A program made the translations under genes and the position numbers. Shown here one piece after another: positions 1 to 8,842 of a stretch of DNA of 64,000 nucleotides. The first letter of the stretch is position 1, and each line of letters opens with the position of its first letter. The notes under the pieces are model-generated. The model made no database searches, was not told the origin of the DNA, and worked only from the letters and a program-made list of their open reading frames with translations. Source of the stretch: Pseudoalteromonas rubra (GTDB taxonomy: Bacteria; Pseudomonadota; Gammaproteobacteria; Enterobacterales; Alteromonadaceae); assembly GCF_005887115.1 (NCBI RefSeq), contig NZ_PNCJ01000008.1, positions 217,065 to 281,064 on the forward strand, in the 5' to 3' direction.

Positions 1-669
1 GCGCAAACGCATGTCGACCCGAAATACCTGACCATCGGCAGTGCACTGATCCAATGCTGCAATCAGCTTTTGTGCCACTTTGGTATAAAACACCTGTGCC
101 TCAATGCTGCGGCGTCCGCCTTCAGTGGGTTTGGCAAATGGATAGGTAAAAATCAGGTCGATATCTGAGGAAAAATTCAGCTCTCCTCCGCCCAGCTTGC
201 CCATCCCCAGCACCAGCATAGGTACAGGCTCGCCCAGCTCATCGCACACCTGTCCATTACTTTTTGCCACACTCGCGTGTGCCCAGCGATTTGCCGCGTC
301 GATCAGCTTTTCACTCAACCGTGACTGATAAGCGATACTGTCGTCAATAGGATTGCCTTCCACCAGGTCGAGCCACATCAGCTTGAGCCAGTAGCGCTTG
401 CGGTATTCCCGCAACTGCCTAAAGCAGCTAACTTCATCGAGTTCACAAAGCGGCTCAGTCAGTGGTGGTGGACAAGTCCGCAGCCGCATCTGTTCGGCAT
501 CCAGCAACCAATCGACCCACTCGGGGTGACGTTGCAAAATACGATAGGCAAAATCACTCAGGGCGAGTAGCCTTAAAACGGCCTGATTATTCGTGTGTTG
601 GGCAAAAAGTGCCTGACAGCGTTCGAGTGCAAGATGCCCAAGCGCATGGGGCAAGCCACCGAAATCCAT
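1..669 (-). CDS. glnE: Glutamate-ammonia ligase adenylyltransferase, N-terminal part
   Basis: This is the first 223 codons of GlnE; the gene runs off the left edge, so only about a quarter of the usual ~950-residue enzyme is visible. GlnE adenylylates and deadenylylates glutamine synthetase in response to PII proteins, tuning nitrogen assimilation. The translation starts MDFGGLPHALG at the ATG at 669. It contains the nucleotidyltransferase signature GMGKLGGGELNFSSDIDL and, at the window edge, the DMRLR motif. The GS-DxD pattern of the N-terminal (deadenylylating) domain is therefore intact. It is divergent from the DUF350 gene, with about 70 bp between the starts. The family assignment is firm; integrity of the rest cannot be judged. 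Confidence 0.93.
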   Translation of the reverse strand, partial: MDFGGLPHALGHLALERCQALFAQHTNNQAVLRLLALSDFAYRILQRHPEWVDWLLDAEQMRLRTCPPPLTEPLCELDEVSCFRQLREYRKRYWLKLMWLDLVEGNPIDDSIAYQSRLSEKLIDAANRWAHASVAKSNGQVCDELGEPVPMLVLGMGKLGGGELNFSSDIDLIFTYPFAKPTEGGRRSIEAQVFYTKVAQKLIAALDQCTADGQVFRVDMRLR

Positions 670-740
670 AGAAAAATCTCCAGTGCAATTGCAAAAAGCG
701 GTGTTATAGTAAACTTAACTGTCATCACCTTACACTTAGC

Positions 741-1634
741 ATGAGTTATTTGTCTTTAGCCAATATCAACTTTTTCGCCATCTTAGTGAGTTTTGTCGTG
801 ATTTGTCTGTTCACGGTCGCCTTACGTTTATATGTCCAGTTCAGCGCCAGACAAATGCTGGAAGACGAGCTGGCTAAACGGGATAATTTTGCTTTAGGGA
901 TCAGTTATGCCACCCACCTTGCCGTGCTGGTGATCTGTTGTGCCTATGTATTCAATGACACTGGCATGATGGTGTTACAAGCAGAATCATTTCGCAGTGG
1001 CGTTATACTACTGCTTATTCTGGTCTTTATTTACTTTGGCCAGCATATTCATCGAAAGTGGATCCTCTATCAATTCAATGAAGAGCAGGCTATTTTAAAA
1101 CAAAATGTTTGTGCCGCGGTGGTCGACTCAGGCATGTTGATTGGCAATACGATTTTAGTCCTTGGGCTGTACCATTGGATCCACCCACAAGGCTTTGGCA
1201 ATTTACTGGTCGTTACACTGAGCTTTTTGGTCGTTCAGTTAATGTGTGCACTGGACAGTAAAATTCGTGAGCGCCGTTTTGCCAAATATAACCAGGGTGC
1301 TTCTTTGCAACAAAACTTTAATCTGGCCAATACCTCTATCGGGATCCGCTATGCTGGCAAGAGCATTGGGCTGGCACTGGCGATTTATGCCGGTTTGCAC
1401 AGTGCGCCGTACCATGGTGCCAAAGTGGTCGAAAACCTGTTTGTGATTGTCATGCATTGCGGCGTCATGTGGCTACTTTTGTATGGTATCAGTTACTTAC
1501 TGCTGCAACTGGCGCTACCCAGAGTGGACATTGGGCTGGAAGTCGACCATCAGGACAATATTGGGATTGCTTGTCTGGAGTTTGCTGTTTTCTGCGCAAT
1601 AGGCTATTTACTTATTAACATGTTCTCAATGTAA
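741..1634 (+). CDS. DUF350 family inner-membrane protein
   Basis: A 297-residue polytopic membrane protein made of two homologous halves, each with several hydrophobic segments, as is usual for DUF350 (UPF0719) proteins. The family hallmark DNIGIACLEF is near residue 272 and a related stretch (KRDNFALGISYA) is near residue 46, supporting the internal duplication. The molecular function of DUF350 proteins is not established; they are often found beside potassium-channel-like or spermidine synthase-like genes. Here the gene is followed after 12 bp by an unrecognised 160-residue gene, probably in the same transcript. It has an ATG start, and the neighbouring glnE is divergent. Confidence 0.8.
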   Translation: MSYLSLANINFFAILVSFVVICLFTVALRLYVQFSARQMLEDELAKRDNFALGISYATHLAVLVICCAYVFNDTGMMVLQAESFRSGVILLLILVFIYFGQHIHRKWILYQFNEEQAILKQNVCAAVVDSGMLIGNTILVLGLYHWIHPQGFGNLLVVTLSFLVVQLMCALDSKIRERRFAKYNQGASLQQNFNLANTSIGIRYAGKSIGLALAIYAGLHSAPYHGAKVVENLFVIVMHCGVMWLLLYGISYLLLQLALPRVDIGLEVDHQDNIGIACLEFAVFCAIGYLLINMFSM

Positions 1635-1646
1635 CCAGGCCTGTTA

Positions 1647-2129
1647 GTGCGTTTAAACCTAGAAAACTTTTTGCTGGTCGACAGCAACTGGGAATTCAGC
1701 AGAGAATTCGCTGCGCATCTGAAAGCGCAGCACCCTGACGTGCCCAGTGAGTTGTTGATCGCTGGAGACAACACCAAACAGATGCTGAAAATGATGTTTC
1801 AGGAACAGGTGAAAGATTACTGCTACTGTGACTTTGCAAATGAAATCAGTGTATCTGAGCTGGCCTCTTACCTGCACGAGCATCATAAAGTACGTGGCGT
1901 GTTGATCTACGCAATTGACTATCACCTCGCCGACGAGACACAAAGGTTTATTTTTAATTCATTACATCGTCAACGCATCACCGTCGAGCAAACGGCTCGG
2001 GGGTATGTCTATCACCCGCTCAGAGACCCCTTTAATAACAACCATCTGACATGCCATTCCACCGTCTCCGCAACCACCCAGGATACCGTTATCGACTTTG
2101 CACAGCACCACACTGACAAAGCCGAATAG
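1647..2129 (+). CDS. Hypothetical protein, unrecognised (GTG start)
   Basis: A 160-residue soluble protein without signal peptide or membrane segment. I do not recognise the family. It begins at a GTG 12 bp after the DUF350 stop, so the two are probably cotranscribed. The N-terminal phrase FLLVDSNWEFSREFAAHLKAQHP and the alternating alpha/beta feel (a buried strand GVLIYAIDYH near residue 83) suggest a small Rossmann-like or receiver-like fold, but the acidic pocket and phosphoacceptor Asp of a true receiver domain are not evident. The C-terminal 20 residues are polar and probably disordered. The gene is judged real from its codon usage, length and operon position. Confidence 0.6.
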   Translation: MRLNLENFLLVDSNWEFSREFAAHLKAQHPDVPSELLIAGDNTKQMLKMMFQEQVKDYCYCDFANEISVSELASYLHEHHKVRGVLIYAIDYHLADETQRFIFNSLHRQRITVEQTARGYVYHPLRDPFNNNHLTCHSTVSATTQDTVIDFAQHHTDKAE

Positions 2130-2192
2130 GTGCTGGACTCGCTGTACATAACCCCTTACCATTACGGCTATTTAACAGCGGAATAGTCCACC

Positions 2193-2927
2193 ATGCGCAT
2201 ACCTCATATTTACCAGCCTTCCGACCTTGCCATAGGCCAGACGATTGATCTTGTCGATGATGCTGCCGGGCATGTAGCCCGAGTACTGCGCATGAGCGAA
2301 GGAGATAAACTGAGTTTGTTTAATGGCCAGGGCGGAGAATACCTGGCAACCATCAGCGAAGTCAGTAAAAAGAAAGTCAGAGTCACACCAGAGCAGTTTC
2401 TTGATAAGCACGTTGAGTCTCCGCTGTCCATTCACCTTGGTCAGGGCATCTCCCGCGGAGATAAGATGGACTTTACCATCCAGAAATCAGTTGAGCTGGG
2501 GATCACTGAAATTACCCCTTTATTTACCACCCGTTGTGGCGTCAAGCTCAGCGGTGAGCGCCTGGCAAAGAAACATCAGCAATGGCAAAAAATCGCCATC
2601 GCAGCTGCGGAGCAATCTGGCCGCAACACCATTACCACTATCCACCCGCCCGTTTCAATTGATGAGTGGCTGGCGCAATCCAGTGAGGCACTTAAGCTCA
2701 CGCTTCACCCCAGAGCTGAGCACTCTATCAAAACGCTGCCGGTGCCTGAGCACGGTATTCGCTTTTTAGTTGGCCCTGAAGGGGGCTTTACCGATGAAGA
2801 AATGGCTGCAACGGCACAACAGGGGTTTGTCGATATTCGCCTCGGCCCACGCGTGCTGCGCACGGAAACAGCCGCTCTGACCGTACTCAGCGCATTACAA
2901 CTTGAGTTCGGCGACCTGGCCCTTTAA
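2193..2927 (+). CDS. rsmE: 16S rRNA m3U1498 methyltransferase RsmE
   Basis: At 244 residues it matches the usual size of RsmE, the SAM-dependent SPOUT-class enzyme that N3-methylates U1498 of 16S rRNA in the assembled 30S subunit. The N-terminal PUA-like domain (about 1-75) has the family phrase HVARVLRMSEGDKLSLFNGQG. The C-terminal knotted SPOUT domain shows FTIQKSVELGITEI, AAEQSGRN, the glycine-rich LVGPEGGFTDEE and LGPRVLRTETAA, which form the SAM knot. It stands directly upstream of gshB, the same order as rsmE-gshB-yqgE-yqgF in Escherichia coli. The start is the ATG at 2193; the ribosome site is weak. Confidence 0.96.
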   Translation: MRIPHIYQPSDLAIGQTIDLVDDAAGHVARVLRMSEGDKLSLFNGQGGEYLATISEVSKKKVRVTPEQFLDKHVESPLSIHLGQGISRGDKMDFTIQKSVELGITEITPLFTTRCGVKLSGERLAKKHQQWQKIAIAAAEQSGRNTITTIHPPVSIDEWLAQSSEALKLTLHPRAEHSIKTLPVPEHGIRFLVGPEGGFTDEEMAATAQQGFVDIRLGPRVLRTETAALTVLSALQLEFGDLAL

Positions 2928-3002
2928 AACGCCAGTTTCGCCCTCATATCCTAGTCATACAGTTAGCAGTTGAATTGATTCACTTTATATAAGGTTACCC
3001 CA

Positions 3003-3962
3003 ATGGCAGCGAAACTTGGGATCATCTCAGATCCAATCAGTGGCTTTAATATCAAAAAAGATACTGGCTTCGCCATGATGCTGGCAGCACAGGCACGTGG
3101 TTATGAGCTTTATTACATGGAAATGCAGGATCTGTACTTGTACCAGGGTGAAGCCCGGGCAACCGCCGCCAAAGCAACCGTGTTTGACAACGAGCAACAT
3201 TGGTACGAATTGGCAGAGAAAGACGATATCGCACTGAGCGCTCTGGATGTGATCCTGATGCGTAAAGATCCGCCTTTCGATACCGAGTACATTTACGCCA
3301 CTTACATGCTGGAACGTGCAGAACAAGCCGGCACACTGGTCATTAACAAGCCACAAAGTTTGCGTGATGCCAACGAAAAGCTTTTTACAGCCTGGTTTAG
3401 CGAGCACACACCAGACACCTTAGTGACACGCTCAAGTGCACAGATCCGCGAGTTTCTGACAAAACATGGTGACATCATTCTAAAACCACTGGATGGCATG
3501 GGCGGCGCCTCTATTTTCCGAGTACGCCACGACGACCCAAACATCGGCGTGATCTGCGAAACCCTCACCGAGCACGGCAGTCGTTTTGCCATGGCGCAAA
3601 ATTATGTCCCGGCTATCAAAGACGGCGACAAACGCGTTCTGGTGGTTGATGGCGAGGTGATGCCTTACTGCCTGGCTCGTATTCCGCAAGGCGGCGAAAC
3701 CCGGGGAAATCTGGCTGCGGGTGGTCGCGGTGAAGCACGCCCTATCAGTGACGGTGACCGTAAAATTGCCGAAGCCGTTGCGCCTGTTTTAAAAGAAAAA
3801 GGACTCATTTTTGTTGGTCTGGACATCATAGGTGACAAGCTGACCGAAATTAATGTGACAGCGCCAACGTGTGTGAAGGAAATAGAAGCCGCGTATGATA
3901 TTTCCATCATGGACAAGTTTTTTGATGCCATTGCGGCAAAACTCGACCATACTAAAGAGTAA
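3003..3962 (+). CDS. gshB: Glutathione synthetase
   Basis: A 319-residue ATP-grasp ligase that joins gamma-glutamylcysteine and glycine to make glutathione in the cytosol. The N-terminal pre-ATP-grasp domain begins AAKLGIISDPI and contains MRKDPPFDTEYIYAT. The ATP-grasp region has ILKPLDGMGGASIF and the catalytic loop RIPQGGETRGNLAAGGRGEA, and the metal-binding end is LTEINVTAPTC. The length equals that of the E. coli enzyme. It is preceded by a good AAGGT-type ribosome site and followed 18 bp later by yqgE, so it is probably cotranscribed. The product supplies the substrate reduced by the glutathione reductase encoded at 61.4 kb. Confidence 0.97.
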   Translation: MAAKLGIISDPISGFNIKKDTGFAMMLAAQARGYELYYMEMQDLYLYQGEARATAAKATVFDNEQHWYELAEKDDIALSALDVILMRKDPPFDTEYIYATYMLERAEQAGTLVINKPQSLRDANEKLFTAWFSEHTPDTLVTRSSAQIREFLTKHGDIILKPLDGMGGASIFRVRHDDPNIGVICETLTEHGSRFAMAQNYVPAIKDGDKRVLVVDGEVMPYCLARIPQGGETRGNLAAGGRGEARPISDGDRKIAEAVAPVLKEKGLIFVGLDIIGDKLTEINVTAPTCVKEIEAAYDISIMDKFFDAIAAKLDHTKE

Positions 3963-3980
3963 CGAAAAGGGGGTCTCGCT

Positions 3981-4538
3981 ATGCAATCACTCGCCAATCA
4001 TTTTTTGGTCGCCATGCCAAATTTGCAAGATCCCTTCTTCAAGCACACAGTCACTTACATTTGTGAGCATAACGAAGAAGGCGCAATGGGCCTGGTCGTC
4101 AATCACCCTATTAATGTGACTGTGGGTGAGCTGCTCGACCAGATAGAAATAGATAACGACAAATCCAGTCAGGCTGCAGGTCAATCTGTGTTTGCGGGTG
4201 GGCCAGTCCATACTGACCGCGGATTTGTTCTGCATACCCCCAAACCTGGCTATGCGTCCAGTCGTGAATTGAGTTCAGATATCATGATCACCACTTCAAA
4301 AGACGTGCTTGCATCGCTGACCTCACATAACTGTCCTGATTCATTTATCATCACACTGGGTTACTCAGGATGGGAACAAGGGCAACTCGAAAAAGAAATC
4401 CTGGAAAACTCCTGGCTGATCATTGAAGCTGATCCGGCCATCATTTTTAATACCCCACCGGAGAAGCGCTGGGAAAAAGCCGTCGAAATGCTGGGCATTG
4501 ATGCCGGGCAACTGAGCACCGAGGCCGGCCACGCTTGA
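3981..4538 (+). CDS. yqgE: UPF0301 protein YqgE (AlgH family)
   Basis: A 185-residue cytosolic protein of the UPF0301/AlgH family. Family motifs are LANHFLVAMPNLQDPFF at the N-terminus, EEGAMGLVVNHP, FAGGPVHTDRGFVLH, and LGYSGWEQGQLEKEI with ENSWL near the C-terminus. The name AlgH comes from an alginate regulator screen in Pseudomonas; the biochemical role is unsettled. It lies between gshB and ruvX as in most gammaproteobacteria, and the conserved neighbourhood supports orthology. It starts at the ATG at 3981, preceded by AAAAGGGGG. Confidence 0.93.
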   Translation: MQSLANHFLVAMPNLQDPFFKHTVTYICEHNEEGAMGLVVNHPINVTVGELLDQIEIDNDKSSQAAGQSVFAGGPVHTDRGFVLHTPKPGYASSRELSSDIMITTSKDVLASLTSHNCPDSFIITLGYSGWEQGQLEKEILENSWLIIEADPAIIFNTPPEKRWEKAVEMLGIDAGQLSTEAGHA

Positions 4539-4599
4539 GTGCTCACGCAATCGTCACACTGGTGTGGCGATTTCTGCGCCTAATGTTTGAGAATACACA

Positions 4600-5046
4600 A
4601 TGAGTAATAACGAAAAAAAAGCACCCGGCCAGCGTACGGTCATTGGGTTTGATTTTGGTACCCGCAGTATCGGTCTGGCCGTTGGCCAGGAGCTTACTGG
4701 CACGGCCAGCAGTTTGGGCGCCGTAAAAGCCCGTGATGGCATTCCCGACTGGCAGGATATCGCGCCCTATATCGAACAGTGGAAGCCCGATTTGCTGGTA
4801 GTCGGCTTGCCATTAAATATGGACGGGACAAACCAGGATCTGACCTTCCGTGCTAAGAAATTTGCCAACCGCCTGCACAATCAATTCAGGCTTCCTGTCG
4901 AGACTCAGGATGAGCGATTGACAACCGCCGATGCCAAAGCGCGCTTATTTGAACAAGGTGGGTACCGTTCACTGGCGAAAGATAAGATAGACGGCATGTC
5001 GGCCATCATCATTTTGGAGAGTTTTTTTGAGGCGCAATGGGGTTAA
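4600..5046 (+). CDS. ruvX: RuvX/YqgF-type ribonuclease H-fold nuclease
   Basis: A 148-residue RNase H-fold protein of the YqgF family, which takes part in processing of 16S rRNA precursor ends and is also described as a putative Holliday junction resolvase. The first acidic residue lies in [17 protein letters not shown], the second in [13 protein letters not shown], and the downstream motif is DERLTTADA. The last gene of the rsmE-gshB-yqgE-ruvX group, it overlaps by 38 bp with the 3' end of the convergent binding-protein gene on the minus strand. The ATG at 4600 is used; the first nine residues are polar and Lys-rich. Confidence 0.94.
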   Translation: MSNNEKKAPGQRTVIGFDFGTRSIGLAVGQELTGTASSLGAVKARDGIPDWQDIAPYIEQWKPDLLVVGLPLNMDGTNQDLTFRAKKFANRLHNQFRLPVETQDERLTTADAKARLFEQGGYRSLAKDKIDGMSAIIILESFFEAQWG

Positions 5047-5995
5047 GTACCCGGTAACGCCTCAGATCGGGGATAAATCCAGCTTGCTGATAGGCCTGGC
5101 GGATCCGTCCTTGTGATCTGAGTTGCTTTAACCCGCTTTGCAATGCTTTAAATGCCCGTTCTCCGTCAGGGTGAAGCCGCGATACCACAAAATGGCGACT
5201 GCCATCAAGCTGGACCACTAAATTAGGGTGTGCTACCAGCAAAATGTCATCGAGCCTGAACTCATTATTCAGGCTTGGCATCAAAGGCATCAACATAAAA
5301 TCCACCCATTGACGATTAACCATTTGCGCCTGTGAGGCCCACACGGGCTCATTCATTATGTGCTTAAGACCCAAGCTGTTTAGCGTTTTCCAGTCTGTCC
5401 GCCAGCGGCTGGTTGATACAGCACTGAGTGCACCCAACTCACTTAACCGGGTCAGGCGCGCAACAGCTAAATTTTCCGGCGCATAAAAAATCCCGGCAAA
5501 ATACTCACCGCGACGGATCACCGCATCACTGATAAACAGTTTATCGGCTTTGGCCTGCGCATCATCAAGCCAGAAGCTATCAAAACTCAGTAGTAACTTA
5601 CCCTGCACAAGCAGATTGGAATGACGAAAATTAACGTTCCCGGGTCGATAGATGAAAGTTTTTTTGAAGCCACCGAGCGCCAGGGCCTGTTGTACCAGCA
5701 CCATATCCACCACATCTCTGCGGGTGTAATCGCCAGAAAACTGGGTGACTTCAAGTGGTGCACGGCCATTCAGAAACCGCAAATAGTCGTTATACACATC
5801 GTCACGGATATACATTTCCACCGCGTTATGTGTCTCATCAACTTGCTCACTGCTTTTCGCCGCTGCCTGCACAGACAGCGAACAGGCAAGCAAACACAGG
5901 GCCAGTGTGGCCCCGTGCAACGCACTATCAGCGCTTTTTATCGTCCAGGCCGTCAACAGTAACCCCTTGCAAAAAGCCCGCGCCTTGCTGCTCAT
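5009..5995 (-). CDS. Periplasmic solute-binding-like protein downstream of pilU
   Basis: A 328-residue exported protein that resembles the SBP_bac_3 (amino-acid ABC transporter binding protein) fold: [15 protein letters not shown], a central [18 protein letters not shown] strand and a C-terminal [23 protein letters not shown] helix. No permease or ATPase gene accompanies it, so it may be a sensor-like or orphan binding protein. The first 44 residues end in a hydrophobic stretch with an Ala-x-Ala-like site (SVQAAA). The start is uncertain: the ATG at 5995 lies inside pilU (68-bp overlap), while a TTG at 5920 would give a short signal peptide with no clear ribosome site. Its 3' end overlaps ruvX. 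Confidence 0.7.
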   Translation of the reverse strand: MSSKARAFCKGLLLTAWTIKSADSALHGATLALCLLACSLSVQAAAKSSEQVDETHNAVEMYIRDDVYNDYLRFLNGRAPLEVTQFSGDYTRRDVVDMVLVQQALALGGFKKTFIYRPGNVNFRHSNLLVQGKLLLSFDSFWLDDAQAKADKLFISDAVIRRGEYFAGIFYAPENLAVARLTRLSELGALSAVSTSRWRTDWKTLNSLGLKHIMNEPVWASQAQMVNRQWVDFMLMPLMPSLNNEFRLDDILLVAHPNLVVQLDGSRHFVVSRLHPDGERAFKALQSGLKQLRSQGRIRQAYQQAGFIPDLRRYRVLNPIAPQKNSPK

Positions 5996-7055
5996 TGTTC
6001 TGCAATTTTATCATCAAGCGAAGATCATTGGGTGAATCGGCATGGTGTAATGCATCGGCATAGTTGATCCTTTGCTGCTTGTACAAGTCAAACAGCGCCT
6101 GATCAAAGGTTTGCATACCCATTTCTTTGGACTTAGACATGGTTTCTTTGATTGAACCAATATCCCCTTTCTTGATCAGTTCCGCGATCATGGGTGAGTT
6201 AAGCAGTACTTCAATAGCAGCTTCACGCCCTTCCCCTTTGGCCGACGGGACCAGTTGTTGCGCAACAATGGCGCGCAAGTTCAATGCCAGATCATATTTC
6301 AGCTTATCGTGCTTTTCCTTCGGCACCAGATGCATGATCCGGTCAATCGCCTGGTTGGCATTATTGGCGTGTAAAGTCGCTACGCACAAGTGGCCCGTCT
6401 CAGCAAAACTTAAGGCGTATTCCATGGTCTCCCGAGAACGGATTTCACCTATCAGGATCACATCAGGCGCCTGACGCAAAGAGCTTTTCAATGCCGCTTC
6501 GAAGCTCTCGGTATCCAGTCCGACTTCTCGCTGCGTAATGATACTCTTGCGATGCTGGTGGACAAATTCAATGGGATCTTCGATAGTCAGAATATGGCCA
6601 CGCTGGTTACGATTGCGATAGCCCAGTAAAGCTGCTAATGAGGTTGATTTACCCGTGCCGGTACCACCCACAAACAACACCAAACCACGCTTAGACATGA
6701 TCACATCGGTCAGCACAGAGGGCAGGCCCAAGTCGGTGACTTCAGGAATATCCGTTACGATACGGCGGATCACCATGCCCGCGCAGTCTCGCTGCCAAAA
6801 CGCCGAGACCCGGAAACGACCAATCTCATTTGCCACCGCAAAGTTACACTCTTTTTCGTCGTGAAACAGCTGCTTTTGCTTCTCACTCATGGCCGACTCG
6901 ACCATTGCCTGAGATGCCTCAGCATCAAGCACATCATCATCCAGTGCACGTAACTCGCCATCAATTTTAGCGCTCACAGGCAATCCGGCAGATACAAACA
7001 AATCCGATGCGCCTTTGTCTTTCATCATTTGCAGGTAATGTACAAGCTCCATCAT
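5928..7055 (-). CDS. pilU: Type IV pilus retraction ATPase paralogue PilU
   Basis: A 375-residue hexameric secretion-type ATPase that assists PilT in depolymerising type IV pili at the cell pole. It carries Walker A GGTGTGKST, the Asp box with DPIEFVHQH, Walker B ILIGEIRSRETMEYAL and the His box ATLHANNANQAIDRI. The N-terminal PAS-like domain begins ELVHYLQMMKDKGASDLFVSAG, and the long C-terminal extension ([12 protein letters not shown] onward) is typical of PilU rather than PilT. It begins 12 bp after the pilT stop, forming a pilT-pilU operon. The 3' end is overlapped by the binding-protein gene if that gene starts at 5995. Confidence 0.95.
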   Translation of the reverse strand: MMELVHYLQMMKDKGASDLFVSAGLPVSAKIDGELRALDDDVLDAEASQAMVESAMSEKQKQLFHDEKECNFAVANEIGRFRVSAFWQRDCAGMVIRRIVTDIPEVTDLGLPSVLTDVIMSKRGLVLFVGGTGTGKSTSLAALLGYRNRNQRGHILTIEDPIEFVHQHRKSIITQREVGLDTESFEAALKSSLRQAPDVILIGEIRSRETMEYALSFAETGHLCVATLHANNANQAIDRIMHLVPKEKHDKLKYDLALNLRAIVAQQLVPSAKGEGREAAIEVLLNSPMIAELIKKGDIGSIKETMSKSKEMGMQTFDQALFDLYKQQRINYADALHHADSPNDLRLMIKLQNNEQQGAGFLQGVTVDGLDDKKR

Positions 7056-7067
7056 GACCTCCGGGGG

Positions 7068-8114
7068 TTAATATGTGGTACCAAACTGACTCTTATCATG
7101 GGCTTTTGCCTGTGCATCCTGATTGGTGATCAGGCCACGATTCACCAAATTGGTGAGACACTGATCCATCGTCTGCATACCGTGCATAGCACCAGTCTGA
7201 ATGGATGAATACATTTGCGCAATTTTGTCTTCACGGATCAGGTTACGAATTGCCGGGATCCCCATCATGATCTCATGAGCTGCGACCCGGCCACCGCCGA
7301 CTTTTTTCACCAGGGTTTGCGAAATAACCGCCTGCAATGATTCAGACAGCATAGAGCGCACCATGTCTTTTTCCTCACCAGGGAAAACGTCAATGATACG
7401 GTCAATGGTTTTAGGCGCTGAGGTAGTATGCAGTGTGCCGAATACCAGGTGACCGGTTTCTGCGGCAGTCATCGCCAGTCTGATGGTTTCCAAATCACGT
7501 AATTCCCCCACCAGGATGACATCCGGGTCCTCACGCAGCGCGCTGCGCAGTGCAGCATTAAAACTGTGCGTGTCACGGTGCACTTCACGCTGATTGATCA
7601 GGCTCAACTTGTTGTCGTGCACAAACTCAATCGGATCCTCGATGGTTAGAATATGGTGATGCTTGTTGCTGTTGATGTAATCCACCATCGCAGCCAGTGT
7701 TGTTGACTTACCCGACCCGGTAGGGCCCGTGACCAGCACTAAACCACGCGGACAATCCGAAATTTTTCGGAAAATGTCCGGCGCGCCCAAGTCCTCCAGT
7801 GTCAGCACTGAGCTGGGAATGGTCCGAAACACCGCCGCAGGGCCGCGACTGGCGTTAAACGCATTGACACGAAAGCGCGCCAGGTTAGGTACTTCAAACG
7901 AGAAATCCACCTCAAGATTTTGCTCATAGTCCTTGCGCTGGTTATCATTCATAATATCGTAAACGAGGCTGTTAACATCCTTCGCTTCCAGTGCAGGAAT
8001 GTTTACCCGGCGTACATCGCCATCGACACGGATCATCGGTGAAACCCCCGACGAAAGGTGTAAATCCGATGCTTTGTGTTGCACACTAAAGGCCAATAAT
8101 TCAGTAATATCCAT
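7068..8114 (-). CDS. pilT: Type IV pilus retraction ATPase PilT
   Basis: A 348-residue motor ATPase that drives pilus retraction, twitching motility and DNA uptake. Motifs are LLAFSVQHKASDLHLSSG at the N-terminus, Walker A GPTGSGKST, the Asp box DPIEFVHDN, Walker B VILVGELRDLETIRLA and the His box GTLHTTSAPKTIDRI. The AIRNLIREDKI motif near residue 285, required for retraction in other PilTs, is present. The gene is divergent from yggS, with a 29-bp gap. This pilT / yggS-proC arrangement is common in Pseudomonas, Vibrio and Alteromonadales. Confidence 0.96.
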   Translation of the reverse strand: MDITELLAFSVQHKASDLHLSSGVSPMIRVDGDVRRVNIPALEAKDVNSLVYDIMNDNQRKDYEQNLEVDFSFEVPNLARFRVNAFNASRGPAAVFRTIPSSVLTLEDLGAPDIFRKISDCPRGLVLVTGPTGSGKSTTLAAMVDYINSNKHHHILTIEDPIEFVHDNKLSLINQREVHRDTHSFNAALRSALREDPDVILVGELRDLETIRLAMTAAETGHLVFGTLHTTSAPKTIDRIIDVFPGEEKDMVRSMLSESLQAVISQTLVKKVGGGRVAAHEIMMGIPAIRNLIREDKIAQMYSSIQTGAMHGMQTMDQCLTNLVNRGLITNQDAQAKAHDKSQFGTTY

Positions 8115-8143
8115 CTAAGACTCCACAACGAGCAAATAATAAT

Positions 8144-8827
8144 ATGGTTACAATAGCAGAACGGCTGAACAACGCCTATGATCGCATAGCAAAAGCGCAG
8201 CAAAAGTGTGCCACAGACCAAGAGGTCGCATTACTGGCCGTATCAAAAACCAAACCGGTTGAACTCATTGAGCAAGCGTATGCTGCCGGACAACGCCGGT
8301 TTGGTGAGTCCTATGTCCAGGAAGCCGTAGATAAAGTCCGCTACTTCCAGCAGCAAAAAGACATTGAATGGCATTTTATTGGTCCCATTCAATCTAACAA
8401 ATCGCGCCAGATTGCAGAGCATTTTTCCTGGGTACAAAGTGTCGATCGTCTCAAGATCGCGCGTCGTCTCAATGAGCAAAGACCCAATAATTTGATGCCG
8501 ATTAACGTTCTGATCCAGGTGAATATCAGTAACGACGAGCAAAAATCAGGATGTGCTCTGGATGAGCTTGATGAACTGGCCGCCTATATCGACGGCGCGC
8601 GTCAGCTGGAGCTGCGCGGGCTCATGACAATCACAGCGCAAACCGATGATTCACAACAACAGCTGGAATATTTTAGCCAAATGAAGGCTTGCTTTGATAG
8701 ACTAAAGACTCAATATCAACAGCTGGATACCTTGTCGATGGGCATGAGTGGCGATCTTGAAATGGCAATTCAGGGTGGTGCAACCATGGTACGCATAGGC
8801 ACGGACATTTTTGGCAAACGACAATAA
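8144..8827 (+). CDS. yggS: PLP homeostasis protein YggS
   Basis: A 227-residue PLP-binding TIM-barrel protein of the YggS/PROSC family, which buffers pyridoxal 5'-phosphate and affects amino-acid and keto-acid balance. The PLP-linked lysine is in LLAVSKTKP near residue 36, followed by RRFGESYVQEAVDK, the IEWHFIGPIQSNKSR segment and the C-terminal SMGMSGDLEMAIQGGATMVRIG phosphate-binding motif. It is the first gene of the yggS-proC-yggT-DUF4426-rdgB-hemW cluster and starts 29 bp from the divergent pilT. Confidence 0.95.
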   Translation: MVTIAERLNNAYDRIAKAQQKCATDQEVALLAVSKTKPVELIEQAYAAGQRRFGESYVQEAVDKVRYFQQQKDIEWHFIGPIQSNKSRQIAEHFSWVQSVDRLKIARRLNEQRPNNLMPINVLIQVNISNDEQKSGCALDELDELAAYIDGARQLELRGLMTITAQTDDSQQQLEYFSQMKACFDRLKTQYQQLDTLSMGMSGDLEMAIQGGATMVRIGTDIFGKRQ

Positions 8828-8842
8828 GGTGACACACTCCTA

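Noticed and set aside
462..671. 69-codon plus-strand frame
   Set aside because: Antisense to the start of glnE, whose minus-strand frame carries clear family motifs.
5009..5046. Frameshift at the end of ruvX suggested by the 38-bp overlap
   Set aside because: RuvX has its normal length and C-terminus; the convergent overlap is genuine.
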